A stretch of 64,000 nucleotides of DNA from Rheinheimera sp. 1928-s (GCF_029269265.1 NZ_JARIXP010000002.1:249746-313745); one strand, 5' to 3'. Positions 15,083-26,186 are shown, counted from the first letter of the stretch. The notes: generated from the sequence alone by a model not told the origin. Program-made: numbers and translations.

Positions 15083-16093
15083 CTAACTTTCTGGCGCATC
15101 TGCCACTGAATCCCTTTCCACCAACTGCGGTATAAATAAATGTGTGCGGTGTTCTGGTTCTATGCTGGTGTCGCTGAGTTGTATTGCCAGTTTGGTGGCG
15201 TAGCTGGCCATTTCTTCGACTGGGTAATGCATAGTGGTTAAACGGGGACGGCAGGCGCGGCTTACTATTAAGTCGTCAAAACCTATAACGGACACATCTT
15301 CAGGCACACGCAGGCCTGCGGCAAATAAGGCGTGAATAGCGCCTATCGCCATTAAGTCGTTGTAGGCCAAGAGCGCGGTGAATTTAATGCCTTTATTCAG
15401 TAAGGCCTGCACTGCCTGTTCGCCACCTTCCATATTGGCGGTGGATTCTTCAATAGCAGCTTCGGCTAAGTGCAAACCAGCCAGTTTTAGCGATTCACGA
15501 ATGCCCTGCAAGCGAAAACCCGGGTCGCCGTTTTGGTAAATACTGGTGATCACCGCAAAGTTTTTATGGCCTCTATTGATTAAATAGTCTGTCGCCTGAC
15601 GCGCGCCAGCCACGTTATCCAACCAGACACAGCGATTAGCGATAGCGGGCATATAGCGGTTGATCAGCACCAGCCCGGGGATTTCTTTTGCCAGCTTTAA
15701 TAAGGTTTTTTCGTCTGAGTATTCGCTGTGCAGAATAATGGCCTGACAGTTGTGATCCCTAAGCGAATCAATAGCTTCCTGCTCCGACTTAGTCTCGTAT
15801 AACGAGTTACTCATCAGAAGTTTGTAGTTGTTTTCCCGCGCGCCTTTTTCGACACCACTGGCCAGGCTGCCAAAAAATGGCATCGACAGTTTAGGTGTGA
15901 CCACCCCCAGCGTATTGGTGGTTTTGCTGACCAAAGCCCTGGCATTGCTGTTCGGTCTGTAGCCTAATTCGGCAATGACCTTTTTCACCCGCGCACGACA
16001 GGCTTCGCCCACCTGATGACCGTCGTGGATCACCCGGGACACCGTAGCTATAGACACCCCAGCTACTTTTGCTACATCTTTGATTGTGACCAT
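15083..16093 (-). CDS. LacI-family transcriptional regulator of the galactoside locus
   Basis: This 336-aa sugar-responsive repressor is of the GalR/LacI type. The N-terminal helix-turn-helix and hinge read IKDVAKVAGVSIATVSRVI (3-21) and then YRPNSNARAL (46-55), the minor-groove hinge. The rest (about 60-330) is a periplasmic-binding-like effector domain with LGVVTPKLSMPFF and VIGFDDL. It is the last gene of the minus-strand galactoside cluster. A LacI-type palindrome lies 16 kb away at the other end, ahead of the TonB-receptor gene, and is its probable target. The inducer is likely galactose or a galactoside, by context only. Confidence 0.88.
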   Translation of the reverse strand: MVTIKDVAKVAGVSIATVSRVIHDGHQVGEACRARVKKVIAELGYRPNSNARALVSKTTNTLGVVTPKLSMPFFGSLASGVEKGARENNYKLLMSNSLYETKSEQEAIDSLRDHNCQAIILHSEYSDEKTLLKLAKEIPGLVLINRYMPAIANRCVWLDNVAGARQATDYLINRGHKNFAVITSIYQNGDPGFRLQGIRESLKLAGLHLAEAAIEESTANMEGGEQAVQALLNKGIKFTALLAYNDLMAIGAIHALFAAGLRVPEDVSVIGFDDLIVSRACRPRLTTMHYPVEEMASYATKLAIQLSDTSIEPEHRTHLFIPQLVERDSVADAPES

Positions 16094-16130
16094 AATTTTT
16101 TCTTTTTATTGTTTGCTTATCAACAGCGAA

Positions 16131-17576
16131 TTAAATGGATTCTGAACCCTGATTTTGATCTTTTGTTTTAGCTAAAGCCAGACTGATTTGCTGACTGCCT
16201 TGGGCATCCAGATGATAACCCCGGACTATCAGTAAAGAACACAAGGCAAACAGCATAGTGCCTAACGCTAAAATAACCCGCATAGCGAAAATACTGTCCG
16301 GGTTTTGGGCTGCAGAGAGCTGAGCATCAAAACCAATCAGGTTGAGTGATAAACCTGCGATTAATAGCGCCAGCGCTGCACTTAAACTGGTGACCCAGCT
16401 ATGAATAGCGACAAACACACCTTCGCGGCGCTGACCATGTTTTAGCTCATCTTCGTCACATAAATCCGCCATCATAGAGGGGATTAACATGGTCATAGCA
16501 GTCCAGGCTGCAGTACACAAGAGCGCATCTAACCAAATCCAGCCGTATCCCTCTGGCGTAAAAATAAACCACTTGCAGGCACCACCTACTAAAGTCACAG
16601 CATAAATCAGCTGCATCGCTTTAATTTTGCCGACACGGGATGATAAAGCATAGATCAAGGGGACTGTCAGAAAACCAAAAGCCGCATAGGCCATCGACAA
16701 CCAGCCTTTAAAAATTGCGCCCTGAGCTATATCGCCATCGGCAATAAAATACACCAGCAGGTAATAATCCATACTGGCTGTAAAAGCGCCGCCTGCCATC
16801 TGTAACACAGTTAGCAACAATAACACCCGTAAACCTTTGTTTGATTTCAGCGTTTTTAAGCTTTGCCGCAAAGTGACAGGCGGAAAAGCTACGGAAGAAC
16901 GTTGGACTATTTCTTTGCTGTAACAGGCAGCTAAAGTACCCAGCAGGCCAAAAATAAACAAGGCAACGCCCCAGCCGACATAGCGAATACCAACAAAGAC
17001 CGAACTGAATATCGCCAGTTGTGCCAGCGGAAACAACCACTGATACAACAAAGAACCCAACTTCAGAAAATAGGTGGTAAAACCCATAATTTCTGTGCGC
17101 TGATGGTAATCCGGGCTCATTTCATAGGATAAACAGGTCATAGGTACAGACATAAAAGTGGCAGCTACATAAAACAGCAGGGAAAAAACCACAAAATACA
17201 ATAGATGAGCCAGTTCGCCCCAGCCTGAAGGCACCATCCAAATCAAACCAAAAAACAGACAACAGGCCCAGCTGGCAACCAGAACAAAAGGCCGTCTGCG
17301 GCCAAAACGGCTTTGATGATGATCAGATAAATGCCCGACCCAGGGGCCTAATAAAGTGCCAAGCAACAGCGGTAAAGTAAGAGCAAGCCCCAGTAAAAAT
17401 GGGTCTACACCCAGGGTCATCTGATAAAAAGGAATAGCCAGTACACTGACACTTTGCTGGGCAAAAAACATCGCAAAAAAGCCAGCGCCAAGCGCCAGCT
17501 TTTGAGTGCCCGAGACCCGTATCGATCCTGATGTCGATGCAGACGGTGTTGTGCTTTGGTGCAGTGGCTTGGCCAT
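16131..17576 (-). CDS. GPH/SLC45-type sugar:cation symporter (MFS)
   Basis: This 481-aa inner-membrane transporter has about 12 hydrophobic spans. It resembles the glycoside-pentoside-hexuronide and plant-sucrose-transporter-like branch of the major facilitator superfamily. The loop after the second span reads GHLSDHHQSRFGRRRPF (about 80-96), with the RFGRRRPF signature of that branch, and a matching charged loop lies near DEDELKHGQRREG (about 372-384). It probably imports a di- or oligosaccharide released by the hydrolases of the cluster. ATG 17576 has CAGGAG upstream. A strong terminator separates it from the hydrolase gene before it, so it may have its own promoter together with the lacI-type gene. 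Confidence 0.82.
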   Translation of the reverse strand: MAKPLHQSTTPSASTSGSIRVSGTQKLALGAGFFAMFFAQQSVSVLAIPFYQMTLGVDPFLLGLALTLPLLLGTLLGPWVGHLSDHHQSRFGRRRPFVLVASWACCLFFGLIWMVPSGWGELAHLLYFVVFSLLFYVAATFMSVPMTCLSYEMSPDYHQRTEIMGFTTYFLKLGSLLYQWLFPLAQLAIFSSVFVGIRYVGWGVALFIFGLLGTLAACYSKEIVQRSSVAFPPVTLRQSLKTLKSNKGLRVLLLLTVLQMAGGAFTASMDYYLLVYFIADGDIAQGAIFKGWLSMAYAAFGFLTVPLIYALSSRVGKIKAMQLIYAVTLVGGACKWFIFTPEGYGWIWLDALLCTAAWTAMTMLIPSMMADLCDEDELKHGQRREGVFVAIHSWVTSLSAALALLIAGLSLNLIGFDAQLSAAQNPDSIFAMRVILALGTMLFALCSLLIVRGYHLDAQGSQQISLALAKTKDQNQGSESI

Positions 17577-17626
17577 AGCACTCCTGTGCTGAGGATGAAA
17601 TGCAAAAGATTATATACATAAAACCG

Positions 17627-17652
17627 GACGGGCGGGTTTATCCCCGCCCGTC
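17627..17652 (-). terminator. Intrinsic terminator between hydrolase and symporter genes
   Basis: A perfect 10-bp stem GACGGGCGGG/CCCGCCCGTC with a 6-base loop is followed, on the minus strand, by a short T-rich stretch. Confidence 0.75.
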
Positions 17653-17678
17653 TATAATCGAATCCAATGCCCGAACCA

Positions 17679-20246
17679 TTATGGCTTTTGGATCAAACTC
17701 ACTTCCGCCAGCTCCACACCATGCCAGCCCTTGGCTTCGGTTGGGCTATAGGCGCTCTGATTAAACATCAACTGTATACCCTGCAACTGCTGAAGCTCAT
17801 TAAGGTTCAGCTCTAAGCCCTGCTCCACTTTGGGCGCAAAGACCGGCATAAACATAGGGTAGGCCTGAGTCATCAGCGTATCGGTTTGCTTTAGTTTATG
17901 CAGAGGAACTAACAGATACTGCCAGTCAGTGCCCACTTTCAGCTCTGTGCCGTACGCTATACCGTTTTTATCCAGCAATGCGAACTTCAACTGTTCCGGT
18001 TGTTTGACCGCACGAATTTTCAGCGCCACTGTGTCATAACCTTTCAGGTTGCGTTGTAGCAGGCTGTTATCAGCAGACAAAGTGGTTTTAAGTATCGCCG
18101 CAGCTTGAGCTGTTTCTAAAGAATCCACACCCAGTTGCAAGGCTAAACCTGCACCTGAACTATCGGCAACAACACCTTGCGTCACAGTCGCATCTTTTGG
18201 ATAGAGGCTGTTTTGTCTGTCCGAAGTGGCATCAAATAACGCCACAGGCTGGCCTTGTGGTTTTACCGCCATGGTCCAGTACTGTGCCTTGCTGACAAAA
18301 TCCCAATCTTCTGGTGAGCCAGCAGCTGCACCAGGGAAAGTTTGTTTTTTGCCATCAGCTGTAACCACAAAGGCATATTCCAGTAAACCTGTCTGAGTCC
18401 AGTCTTTTGGCATGGCTAACTGATAGCGACCACTGACATCTGGGCTTTGCTGCATATCAAAAGCGGTAAACTTGTGGTGCCCAAGATAACGTAACATCAG
18501 CTGCACTTTTTCAGGCTTCACCAAAGCGCCTATGTCCACCTTAAAGCTGAACGGGTCGCCCACATGGCTTTGACGCTGATTCTGATGCACTAAAGCCAGT
18601 TCAGTCGATTGCGGTTTTGGCAGATAAAAATCTGTCTCTACTTTCTTCGCATACTGCTGTGCCAAAGCGGCTTTGGCGGTCAGTAAGTACACACCGGGGC
18701 GTACTGTCACTTCGCCATCAACGGCAGATGCAGTTGCTGTATTACCGCTATTTAAGCCTTTCAGTTGATAGGTTTTACCCAAATCAACCAAAGTCAGTTT
18801 CAGTTGCTGAGCAGCAGGGTATAACCTCCCTACTTCACGGCTTAAACTGGAATTCTGATAAGGGTCCTGCAAGGTGAGTAAGTCGGGGTAGACTTCCAAT
18901 CGCCAGACACCATCCGCTACTTTATCAAGGAAATAAGCACCAGAACCGCTGTATTTCGCCACAGAAGATGAACCGACACCTGCAATAGCTGTCAGCTTAG
19001 CTACAGCTTTTGGCACCACTGTGGTGCTGTTGCTGTAGAAAAACTTCGCTGGGGTATTCAGCACTGACAAATTCTGCTGATAATCCAAAGTCACAGCGCC
19101 AAAGCTATTACTGGCCGGATAATCCGCTGTTTTTTCAGCACGCTTTTGCGTACGGAATACTTCAGCGGCAATTTTTAAGCTGATGGCTTTTTCCGGTGTA
19201 TACAACAAGTTCAGATGATGAGTGTTGTATTCAGAGTTGGTATGAGCCACAGCCGCAGCGTCATAAGCAAACTGAGTGGCCCACTGGAAACCAGCTTCGC
19301 GGAAACTGCGCGCCATAGCCGGGAACATCACAGAACTTGCCACATCGGCTGCGTCAAACTCGTACACCATTTTGGCTTTAGTAGCACATTGGCTAATACC
19401 GGCAAAAGGATTAGTGTAATGCGCAACAGCTGGCAACATATTGGCCAGAATAGTACTGCCTTTGACCAAACCCGTTGGATACCACTGATAGGACACGCCA
19501 TCTATGCTGGTATTGCATAAAGCTTTGGCAAAAGGCTGATCATCACCCTGCTCACTGGTGTTGTAAAACAAAGGTTTAGTGACACCGGCGGCACGAATGG
19601 TGCTGATTAAGTCTTCAATATAAGCCGCGCTTTGCGCAGGTGCGATCTCGTGTTTGGGTTCGTTAAAGATCTCAAAGGCAATGATATTGTCGTCATGCTG
19701 ATAGCTTTTGCCGGTCAGCGGATTGACGTGCTTAAACAGCTGAGTCAGATAGTTTTTCTGCGCTGCAATAGCATCTGGTGACTGGTTCATCTGGCTTTTG
19801 CTGTAAAAAGTAGAAAAACCATATTCCACCGGATCCGGCTCAGGGTAACCACTGCCCCACCAGCCGATAGGCGTAATAATCACCTTGATGCCTTTTTCTT
19901 TTAAGCGCAGCAGCAAGTAATCGAATAACTGCAGGTGAATATTGTCTTGTAAATTGCCCTCTTTATCGGCCAGCAATCTGTCCCATAAATGCACGCGGTA
20001 AGCGTCTAGTCCTAAACGGGCAATATGATCCACATCCATGTCGATGGCAGCGCGATGATCCACGCCAACACGTTCAACAGAGCGATAACCATAAGCAAAA
20101 GGCACACTGTAATTCACACCAAAAAGCGCAACTTCAGAGCCGTCTTGCCACAGCATGACGCCCTCTTTTACCGACACAGGATTAGCCGTGGCAGCGGCGC
20201 TAAACAGCGTCGCGGCCAAAGCTACAGAAAGGAGTTTCTGTTTCAT
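17679..20246 (-). CDS. Exported clan GH-A glycoside hydrolase (GH5-like) with C-terminal carbohydrate-binding-like domain
   Basis: A signal peptide (KQKLLSVALAATLFSAAATA) leads a TIM-barrel hydrolase. The acid/base is in AFEIFNEPK (about residues 189-197) and a probable nucleophile Glu is in MVYEFDAADV (about 314), the GH5/clan-A arrangement. Residues about 400-560 contain beta-sandwich-like segments. The last 190 residues resemble CBM11/CIA30-like jelly-roll modules. The 855-aa length is more than a lone GH5 domain. ATG 20246 lies 2 bases after the symporter stop and is chosen because the signal peptide begins there; ATG 20258 would overlap that gene. Context suggests a galactose-containing oligo- or polysaccharide as substrate. 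Confidence 0.75.
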   Translation of the reverse strand: MKQKLLSVALAATLFSAAATANPVSVKEGVMLWQDGSEVALFGVNYSVPFAYGYRSVERVGVDHRAAIDMDVDHIARLGLDAYRVHLWDRLLADKEGNLQDNIHLQLFDYLLLRLKEKGIKVIITPIGWWGSGYPEPDPVEYGFSTFYSKSQMNQSPDAIAAQKNYLTQLFKHVNPLTGKSYQHDDNIIAFEIFNEPKHEIAPAQSAAYIEDLISTIRAAGVTKPLFYNTSEQGDDQPFAKALCNTSIDGVSYQWYPTGLVKGSTILANMLPAVAHYTNPFAGISQCATKAKMVYEFDAADVASSVMFPAMARSFREAGFQWATQFAYDAAAVAHTNSEYNTHHLNLLYTPEKAISLKIAAEVFRTQKRAEKTADYPASNSFGAVTLDYQQNLSVLNTPAKFFYSNSTTVVPKAVAKLTAIAGVGSSSVAKYSGSGAYFLDKVADGVWRLEVYPDLLTLQDPYQNSSLSREVGRLYPAAQQLKLTLVDLGKTYQLKGLNSGNTATASAVDGEVTVRPGVYLLTAKAALAQQYAKKVETDFYLPKPQSTELALVHQNQRQSHVGDPFSFKVDIGALVKPEKVQLMLRYLGHHKFTAFDMQQSPDVSGRYQLAMPKDWTQTGLLEYAFVVTADGKKQTFPGAAAGSPEDWDFVSKAQYWTMAVKPQGQPVALFDATSDRQNSLYPKDATVTQGVVADSSGAGLALQLGVDSLETAQAAAILKTTLSADNSLLQRNLKGYDTVALKIRAVKQPEQLKFALLDKNGIAYGTELKVGTDWQYLLVPLHKLKQTDTLMTQAYPMFMPVFAPKVEQGLELNLNELQQLQGIQLMFNQSAYSPTEAKGWHGVELAEVSLIQKP

Positions 20247-20248
20247 CC

Positions 20249-21811
20249 TTACCACCATGCCGTATAAAAGGCGGCCACGATCAAAGTGATCAGCACAGCA
20301 TGGAAGTTAAAGCTTGGGCGAGTGTCAAAGCTGATATCACGTAACTCTACCGCATGTGGATGCTTGCCCTGACGCTGGAATAAAGTCACCAGTACAGCTA
20401 AAGCTAAACAGCAGAGGAAGACTAAACCTACGCGGTCCATAAATGGCATCTCTGGCAAAGTCATTTTGAAAATCCAGCTCAGTACAGCTGAGCTGATAGC
20501 CGCCACTAAAGCAGCAGTTGCTGTAGTGCGGGCCCAGAACATACCTAATAAAAACAGCACTACAATACCTGGCGTAAAGAAGCCGGTGAATTCCTGAATA
20601 TATTGGAAGGCCTGATCAAATTCGCCCAGTAATGGCTTAGCAGTAAATACTGCAATCACCAAAGCCACCAGACTGACAATACGACCTACTTTGACGTAGT
20701 GCTGCTGGCTTTGATCTTTCTTAAACTGAGAGTAAATATCCATAGTGAAAATGGTCGCGACGCTGTTGGTCATCGAAGCTAAACTCGACAAAATAGCTGC
20801 CACTAAAGCCGCAAAAATTAAGCCTTTGATACCAGAGGGCATCATGCTCAGCAGCTGAGGATAGGCCTGATCCGGCTTGCTTAAATCCGGCAGTATTAAC
20901 ACTGCAGCAATACCAGGCAGAACCACGATCACCGGCATTAAAATTTTCAGGAAGGCCGCAAAAATAATACCTTTTTGCGCTTCAGCTAAGTCTTTGGCCG
21001 CTAAAGTACGCTGAATAATATATTGGTTAAAACCCCAATAACTCAGGTTCATAATCCACATACCACCCAACAGCACGGATAAACCAGGCAGGCTGACATA
21101 ATGTGGGCTATCCGGCGTTAAAATCATATCGAATTTGTCTGGCACTTCAGTGAGCAAGCGGTCAAAACCAGCCCATAAACCGTTACCTGCGCCCAAAAGT
21201 TCCAGCGACATAAAGGACAGGAACAAACCACCGCCCACCAGTAACACCACCTGAATAATGTCGGTGTAGGCCACAGCTTTTAGGCCGCCGTATAAGGAAT
21301 AGGCCACAGATAAAGTGGCTAATATCAGCATGCTGGTGGTCATATCCACACCAGTGACTGTATTAATAGCCAAAGCACCTAACCACAGCACTGCGGTTAA
21401 GTTAACAAAGACATAAACCGCCATCCAGAACAGCGCCATGGTGGTGCGTACTCTGTTGTCAAAACGCTGCTGCAGGAACTGCGGCATGGTATAAATTTTA
21501 CGTTTAAGGAAAATTGGCAGGAAAAACTTGCCGACTATTAATAAGGTAATAGCAGCCATCCATTCATAGGCCGCTATCGCCATACCTATGGCATAACCAG
21601 AACCTGACATACCAATAATTTGTTCAGCCGAAATATTAGCTGCAATTAAAGACGCACCAATAGCCCACCAGGGTAAGGTATTGCCAGCCAGAAAATAGTC
21701 GTTGGTGTCTTTATCATGCCCCTTTTTTTCCCGGGAAATAAAATAAGCCAGTCCTACCAGCCCAAGCACATATATGACGAGGATCGTCAAATCCAGATTA
21801 CTTAAGGTCAT
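20249..21811 (-). CDS. Sodium/sugar symporter of the SSS family (vSGLT-like)
   Basis: This 520-aa protein has about 14 membrane spans and belongs to the sodium:solute symporter family. Its signatures, including GASLIAANISAEQIIGMSG (about 53-71) and YWGFNQYIIQR (about 263-273), are those of the Na+/galactose and Na+/glucose branch typified by Vibrio vSGLT. It should bring galactose, released outside or in the periplasm, into the cytoplasm for the galactokinase encoded upstream. A ribosome site (AAGGA) precedes ATG 21811. A 96-base gap without a terminator separates it from galM. The hydrolase gene starts 2 bases after it. Confidence 0.88.
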   Translation of the reverse strand: MTLSNLDLTILVIYVLGLVGLAYFISREKKGHDKDTNDYFLAGNTLPWWAIGASLIAANISAEQIIGMSGSGYAIGMAIAAYEWMAAITLLIVGKFFLPIFLKRKIYTMPQFLQQRFDNRVRTTMALFWMAVYVFVNLTAVLWLGALAINTVTGVDMTTSMLILATLSVAYSLYGGLKAVAYTDIIQVVLLVGGGLFLSFMSLELLGAGNGLWAGFDRLLTEVPDKFDMILTPDSPHYVSLPGLSVLLGGMWIMNLSYWGFNQYIIQRTLAAKDLAEAQKGIIFAAFLKILMPVIVVLPGIAAVLILPDLSKPDQAYPQLLSMMPSGIKGLIFAALVAAILSSLASMTNSVATIFTMDIYSQFKKDQSQQHYVKVGRIVSLVALVIAVFTAKPLLGEFDQAFQYIQEFTGFFTPGIVVLFLLGMFWARTTATAALVAAISSAVLSWIFKMTLPEMPFMDRVGLVFLCCLALAVLVTLFQRQGKHPHAVELRDISFDTRPSFNFHAVLITLIVAAFYTAWW

Positions 21812-21907
21812 ACTAATCCTTACCCTGTTTTACCCGTCATTTTTAGTACTGCGCTGCAACACCAGAACAGCCGGGCATGTATTGTTGTTATTGTTACCAG
21901 TTTTTAA

Positions 21908-22906
21908 TTAACTGAACTTATACACTATTTGTTGCTGATACAACTCACCTGCTTTAAGCAGAGTGCCTGGGAAGCCAAGTTGATTAATCGCATCAGGCCA
22001 GCCCTGAGCTTCCAGACAAATCCCCTGCCGAGCTGCAAAAGGTGCGGCCAGAAAATTACCTGTATAAAGCTGCAAGCCAGGCTGAGTGCTTAATACTTCA
22101 AGCTGACGACCACTTTGGCTGGAACTTAACACCGCCATCAATTTTAACTCTGCAGCATCAGCGTCTTGCCAGATAAAGCAGTGGTCAAAACCATTGGCCA
22201 AAGCAAGCTGCTGATCCTGCTGTTTGAGCGCTGGCCCCACCAATTTAGCGTTAGTAAAGTCAAAGGCAGTACCTGCTACAGCACGACGCTCTCCGGTTGG
22301 AATAGCATGCTCATCTGTGGGCAAGTAATGTGTCGCTGTAAGCTGCAACTGATGGTTTTCAACAGAACTGCCGCCGTCATTTAACTTGTCATTGTTTAGA
22401 TTGAAATAACAATGATTGGTTAAGTTCAGCACCGTATCTTTGCTGGATAAAGCCAAAAAGGATAACTCCAGCTGTTTATCCACAATACGGAATTGCTGCC
22501 AGACTTGCACAGCGCCCGGATAACCCTGGTCGCCATCGGCTGAGCGCAAATACAATTGCACCGAATCAGACTGCTGTTTAAGCACTTGCCACTCGCGGCG
22601 GTTAAAACCAGTCACACCACCATGCAAATGATTAGGACCATTGTTACAGTCCAGTTGATAAGCCACACCATTGAGCTCAAAACGACCTTTGGCAATACGG
22701 TTAGCAACCCGGCCTGCGGTAGCGCCCAGATAAAACTGGTCTGTTTGGTAATCTGCCGGGTCTGGATAATTCAGCGTTAGTTCCTGGCCAAACAAGCGGA
22801 TAGAGCGGATTGTTGCCCCAAAAGGCAACAGCTCCACTTCTAAACCCTTATGGCCACCCAGCCGTATCACTGAGTCATCAATGTCATCAGTTAAAGCAGC
22901 ACTCAT
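21908..22906 (-). CDS. galM: Galactose mutarotase (aldose 1-epimerase)
   Basis: This enzyme interconverts alpha- and beta-galactose so that galactokinase receives the alpha form released from beta-galactosides. The 332-aa protein has the conserved [16 protein letters not shown] (about 62-77), GPNHLHGG (His, about 90), [11 protein letters not shown] (second His) and an ending [11 protein letters not shown] with the catalytic Glu. ATG 22906 overlaps the galK stop as ATGA, so coupling fixes the start; the frame remains open further upstream without meaning. It is the fourth Leloir gene of the operon. Confidence 0.93.
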   Translation of the reverse strand: MSAALTDDIDDSVIRLGGHKGLEVELLPFGATIRSIRLFGQELTLNYPDPADYQTDQFYLGATAGRVANRIAKGRFELNGVAYQLDCNNGPNHLHGGVTGFNRREWQVLKQQSDSVQLYLRSADGDQGYPGAVQVWQQFRIVDKQLELSFLALSSKDTVLNLTNHCYFNLNNDKLNDGGSSVENHQLQLTATHYLPTDEHAIPTGERRAVAGTAFDFTNAKLVGPALKQQDQQLALANGFDHCFIWQDADAAELKLMAVLSSSQSGRQLEVLSTQPGLQLYTGNFLAAPFAARQGICLEAQGWPDAINQLGFPGTLLKAGELYQQQIVYKFS

Positions 22907-24069
22907 GCCAAAATCTGCTCTGCGCCCTGACTGGCTGTACACACAAAAATACCGGCGTTTAAGCCTGTTTGCAGTGGGTACTGACGCTCAACCAAAGCAC
23001 GAATTTCATCCACCCTGCCTTGAGGCACTAAAGCCACCACACAACCACCAAAACCACCACCTGTCATACGCACACCACCTGTATCACCCAGGGTGTTGCC
23101 AATCATCTCCACCAGTGCATCTATAGCAGGCACAGTGATTTCAAAATCATGTTTCATCGACAAGTGAGATTCAGCCATTAAACGGCTTAACAGTTTGATA
23201 TCGTGAGCAGCTAAAGCTTTAGCTGCTAATTCAGTTCTGCCATTTTCTGTTATCACATGACGAGCCCGTTTGGCAACTAACGGATCCAGCTCACCCTGCT
23301 TAGCGGCAAAAGTAGTCCAGCTGACATCCCGCAAGGCTTTGACGCCAAAAATGGTTGCAGCTTCTTCACACTGACGACGGCGGGTGTTGTATTCACTGTC
23401 CACCAGACCCCGTTTTACATTGGAGTTAATAATCATCACGGCCATATCTGTTGGCACTGATACCGGCGTGCTGTCTAAACTACGACAGTCGATCAGTAAG
23501 GCATGAGCTACTTTGCCCTGCGCAGAAATCAGCTGATCCATAATGCCGCAGTTACAACCAACAAAGTTGTTTTCTGCATGCTGACCATTGAGTGCATTGT
23601 CACGGCTGGATAATTCAACGCCAGCTAAAGTGCTGTAGGTCAGGCCCAAGGCGACTTCTAATGAAGCTGATGAGCTTAAACCTACACCTTGTGGCACATT
23701 GCCGCTGATGGCTAAATCGCAACCGACCAGATTAAAGCCTTTTTGCATCAGGCTGTTGGCCACACCACGCACATAGTTTGCCCACTGGTATTGTGGATGT
23801 TTAGCCAGCGGAAACGTCAGTTCAAACTCATCCACTTGCTGCTGATAATCCAGCGCCAACACACGGACCCTTTTGTCATTGCCAGCATCGTCACGGCGGC
23901 GAGCCACTACCACAGTGTCGTAGTTAATAGCACATGGCAATACAAAACCGTCGTTGTAATCTGTGTGTTCGCCAATCAGATTAACCCGGCCCGGCGCTCT
24001 GAACGTAAATTCGCCCTGCTGTTGATAATGTTCGGCAAATGCCTGTTGTACTTGTTGCACTAATTCCAT
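22903..24069 (-). CDS. galK: Galactokinase
   Basis: This enzyme phosphorylates alpha-D-galactose to galactose 1-phosphate. The 388-aa GHMP kinase has the galactokinase signature [19 protein letters not shown] (about 27-45), the ATP loop [17 protein letters not shown] (about 125-141), and the C-terminal [13 protein letters not shown] motif (about 340). It lies 5 bases after galT and overlaps galM by 4 bases, in the middle of a galE-galT-galK-galM run. It is cytoplasmic. Confidence 0.96.
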   Translation of the reverse strand: MELVQQVQQAFAEHYQQQGEFTFRAPGRVNLIGEHTDYNDGFVLPCAINYDTVVVARRRDDAGNDKRVRVLALDYQQQVDEFELTFPLAKHPQYQWANYVRGVANSLMQKGFNLVGCDLAISGNVPQGVGLSSSASLEVALGLTYSTLAGVELSSRDNALNGQHAENNFVGCNCGIMDQLISAQGKVAHALLIDCRSLDSTPVSVPTDMAVMIINSNVKRGLVDSEYNTRRRQCEEAATIFGVKALRDVSWTTFAAKQGELDPLVAKRARHVITENGRTELAAKALAAHDIKLLSRLMAESHLSMKHDFEITVPAIDALVEMIGNTLGDTGGVRMTGGGFGGCVVALVPQGRVDEIRALVERQYPLQTGLNAGIFVCTASQGAEQILA

Positions 24070-24074
24070 CTGGT

Positions 24075-25145
24075 TTAAACCTTGCTCTGCTGTTTGTAAT
24101 GCACAGGGCTTTGCTGTTTTAAGCGTTCAGCGGCCTGTTCAGGAGTCATATCACGTTGGGTTTCAGCCAGCATTTCGTAGCCCACCATAAACTTCTTAAT
24201 GGTGGCTGAGCGTAATAACGGCGGGTAAAAATGGCCATGCAATTGCCAGTGTTCGATGTTTTCAGCAGTATCAGCACCAGCATCGTTCTGATAAGGCGCA
24301 CTATGCCAGCCCATTGAATAAGGGAATGAACACTGGAACAGGTTGTCGTAGCGAATGGTGATTTGCTGCAGAATATCAGCCAGCGCGGCTTGCTGCTCTG
24401 TGGTTAAGTCTTCCATCCGGCGTACATGGGCTTTTGGCAACACCAGGGTTTCAAAAGGCCAGCTGGCCCAGAACGGCACTACGACCAGCCAGTGATCGTT
24501 TTCAACCACAGTGCGCTCGCCACTTTGTTGTTCCAGCGCGGCATAATTTAATAACAGGTTTTTGCCATGTTTCGCTAAATACTCACGCTGAGCTGCGTCG
24601 GCTTTGGCTGGTAAGGTAGGCACTGTGCTGTTGGCCCAAATCTGGCCATGAGGATGCGGATTGGAGCAGCCGTTAATAGCGCCTTTGTTTTCAAACACCT
24701 GCACCCAGCTGTAGGTTTTGGATAAGTCCTGGTACTGACGGATCCATTCTTCCACTATGTTCTGAATATCAGCGACGCTGAGTTCTGGCATGGTCAGGCT
24801 GTGATCAGGTGAATAACAAATCACTCTGCTGGTACCACGCTCGGCTTTTAACACAAATAAATCATCGTCTGAACGCTGATAAAAAGGCGTATCTGCAGTT
24901 AAAGCGGCAAAGTCATTGGTAAAGACATAAGGTTTTTTATAGTCAGGATTCAGGTCACCGGAAATACGGGTGTTGGTTGGACATAAAAAACAGCTGGGGT
25001 CATAAGACGGATTCTGCTCTGTGGCTGCAGTTTCAATCTGCCCCTGCCATGGCCTTTTAGCTCTGTGTGGCGACACCAGCACCCAATCCCCTGTAAGCGG
25101 GTTATATCTGCGGTGCGGATGATCTTTTGCATTAAATTCAGACAT
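24075..25145 (-). CDS. galT: Galactose-1-phosphate uridylyltransferase
   Basis: This enzyme exchanges UMP between UDP-glucose and galactose 1-phosphate. The 356-aa protein has the active-site [11 protein letters not shown] (about 162-172), with the nucleophilic His, and zinc-site cysteines in SCFLCPTN. The C-terminal metal site HGHFYPP is near residue 300. It starts 20 bases after galE behind GGAG. This is class I GalT of usual length. Confidence 0.96.
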   Translation of the reverse strand: MSEFNAKDHPHRRYNPLTGDWVLVSPHRAKRPWQGQIETAATEQNPSYDPSCFLCPTNTRISGDLNPDYKKPYVFTNDFAALTADTPFYQRSDDDLFVLKAERGTSRVICYSPDHSLTMPELSVADIQNIVEEWIRQYQDLSKTYSWVQVFENKGAINGCSNPHPHGQIWANSTVPTLPAKADAAQREYLAKHGKNLLLNYAALEQQSGERTVVENDHWLVVVPFWASWPFETLVLPKAHVRRMEDLTTEQQAALADILQQITIRYDNLFQCSFPYSMGWHSAPYQNDAGADTAENIEHWQLHGHFYPPLLRSATIKKFMVGYEMLAETQRDMTPEQAAERLKQQSPVHYKQQSKV

Positions 25146-25165
25146 CTACTACTCCAACCTTTTTC

Positions 25166-26182
25166 TTAATTCTTCGGATAACCCTGCGGGTTTAATTTCT
25201 GCCAGTTCCAGCTATCCGCCACCATTTGATCCAAACCACGTTCCGCTTTCCAGTTGAGTTTTTCAGCGGCTAAAGACGGATCACCGTAATAACAGCCAAT
25301 ATCGCCAGGACGACGCGGAGCCACCTGATAGGCAATTAGTTGGCCTGAAATACGACGGTAAGCCTCAACCATTTCCAGCACAGAAACGCCCTGACCAGTG
25401 CCTAAGTTAAATACATGAAAACCCGCATTCTGATGCAGCGTTTCTAAGGCTTTAACATGACCTGAAGCTAAATCACAGACATGGATATAATCCCGCACAC
25501 CGGTACCGTCCGGCGTGTCGTAATCATCACCAAACACCGATAAGTGCGGTCGGCGGCCTATAGCCACCTGATTAATAAAAGGCATCAGGTTATTTGGAAT
25601 ACCGTTTGGATCTTCACCAATCTGGCCTGACTCATGCGCGCCTACAGGGTTAAAGTAACGCAGCACTATGGCGCTGAAATCGGATTGCGCCACCACCAGG
25701 TCCGACATCATCTGCTCCACCATCAGCTTGGAACGGCCATAAGGACTTTCAGGATGGACAGCAAAATCTTCCCGTATTGGCGAAGAGACCGGCTCGCCAT
25801 AGACTGTGGCAGAGGAGCTGAACACCAGCGTTTTCACCTGATGCTTTAGCATCACTTGCATCAATAAGCCTGAAGCATTGACATTGTTTTCATAATAAAA
25901 CAACGGTTTAGCCACAGATTCACCGACGGCTTTGGAACCGGCAAAGTGAATGACTGCATCTACTTTCTCAGCAGCAAAAATAGCAGAAAGCGCCTTTTCA
26001 TCACGGACATCGGCCTGATAAAAGCGAATGCTCTGGCCTGTCAGTTGCTCGACCCGTTTTAACGCCTCAACACTACTGTTGCTCAAGTTGTCGACCACCA
26101 CCACCTGATGACCACAATTCAGTAACTCCAGACAAGTATGAGAGCCAATATAACCAGCGCCGCCCGTGACTAAAATACGCAT
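25166..26182 (-). CDS. galE: UDP-glucose 4-epimerase
   Basis: This enzyme interconverts UDP-galactose and UDP-glucose, closing the Leloir cycle. The 338-aa extended SDR protein has [14 protein letters not shown] (7-20) for NAD binding, the catalytic Ser region [10 protein letters not shown] (about 120) and YGRSKLMVE (Tyr/Lys, about 148-156), and [17 protein letters not shown]. It follows the beta-galactosidase-like gene by 4 bases, with AAGGA inside the end of that gene, so they share a transcript. Confidence 0.96.
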   Translation of the reverse strand: MRILVTGGAGYIGSHTCLELLNCGHQVVVVDNLSNSSVEALKRVEQLTGQSIRFYQADVRDEKALSAIFAAEKVDAVIHFAGSKAVGESVAKPLFYYENNVNASGLLMQVMLKHQVKTLVFSSSATVYGEPVSSPIREDFAVHPESPYGRSKLMVEQMMSDLVVAQSDFSAIVLRYFNPVGAHESGQIGEDPNGIPNNLMPFINQVAIGRRPHLSVFGDDYDTPDGTGVRDYIHVCDLASGHVKALETLHQNAGFHVFNLGTGQGVSVLEMVEAYRRISGQLIAYQVAPRRPGDIGCYYGDPSLAAEKLNWKAERGLDQMVADSWNWQKLNPQGYPKN

Positions 26183-26186
26183 ACTA

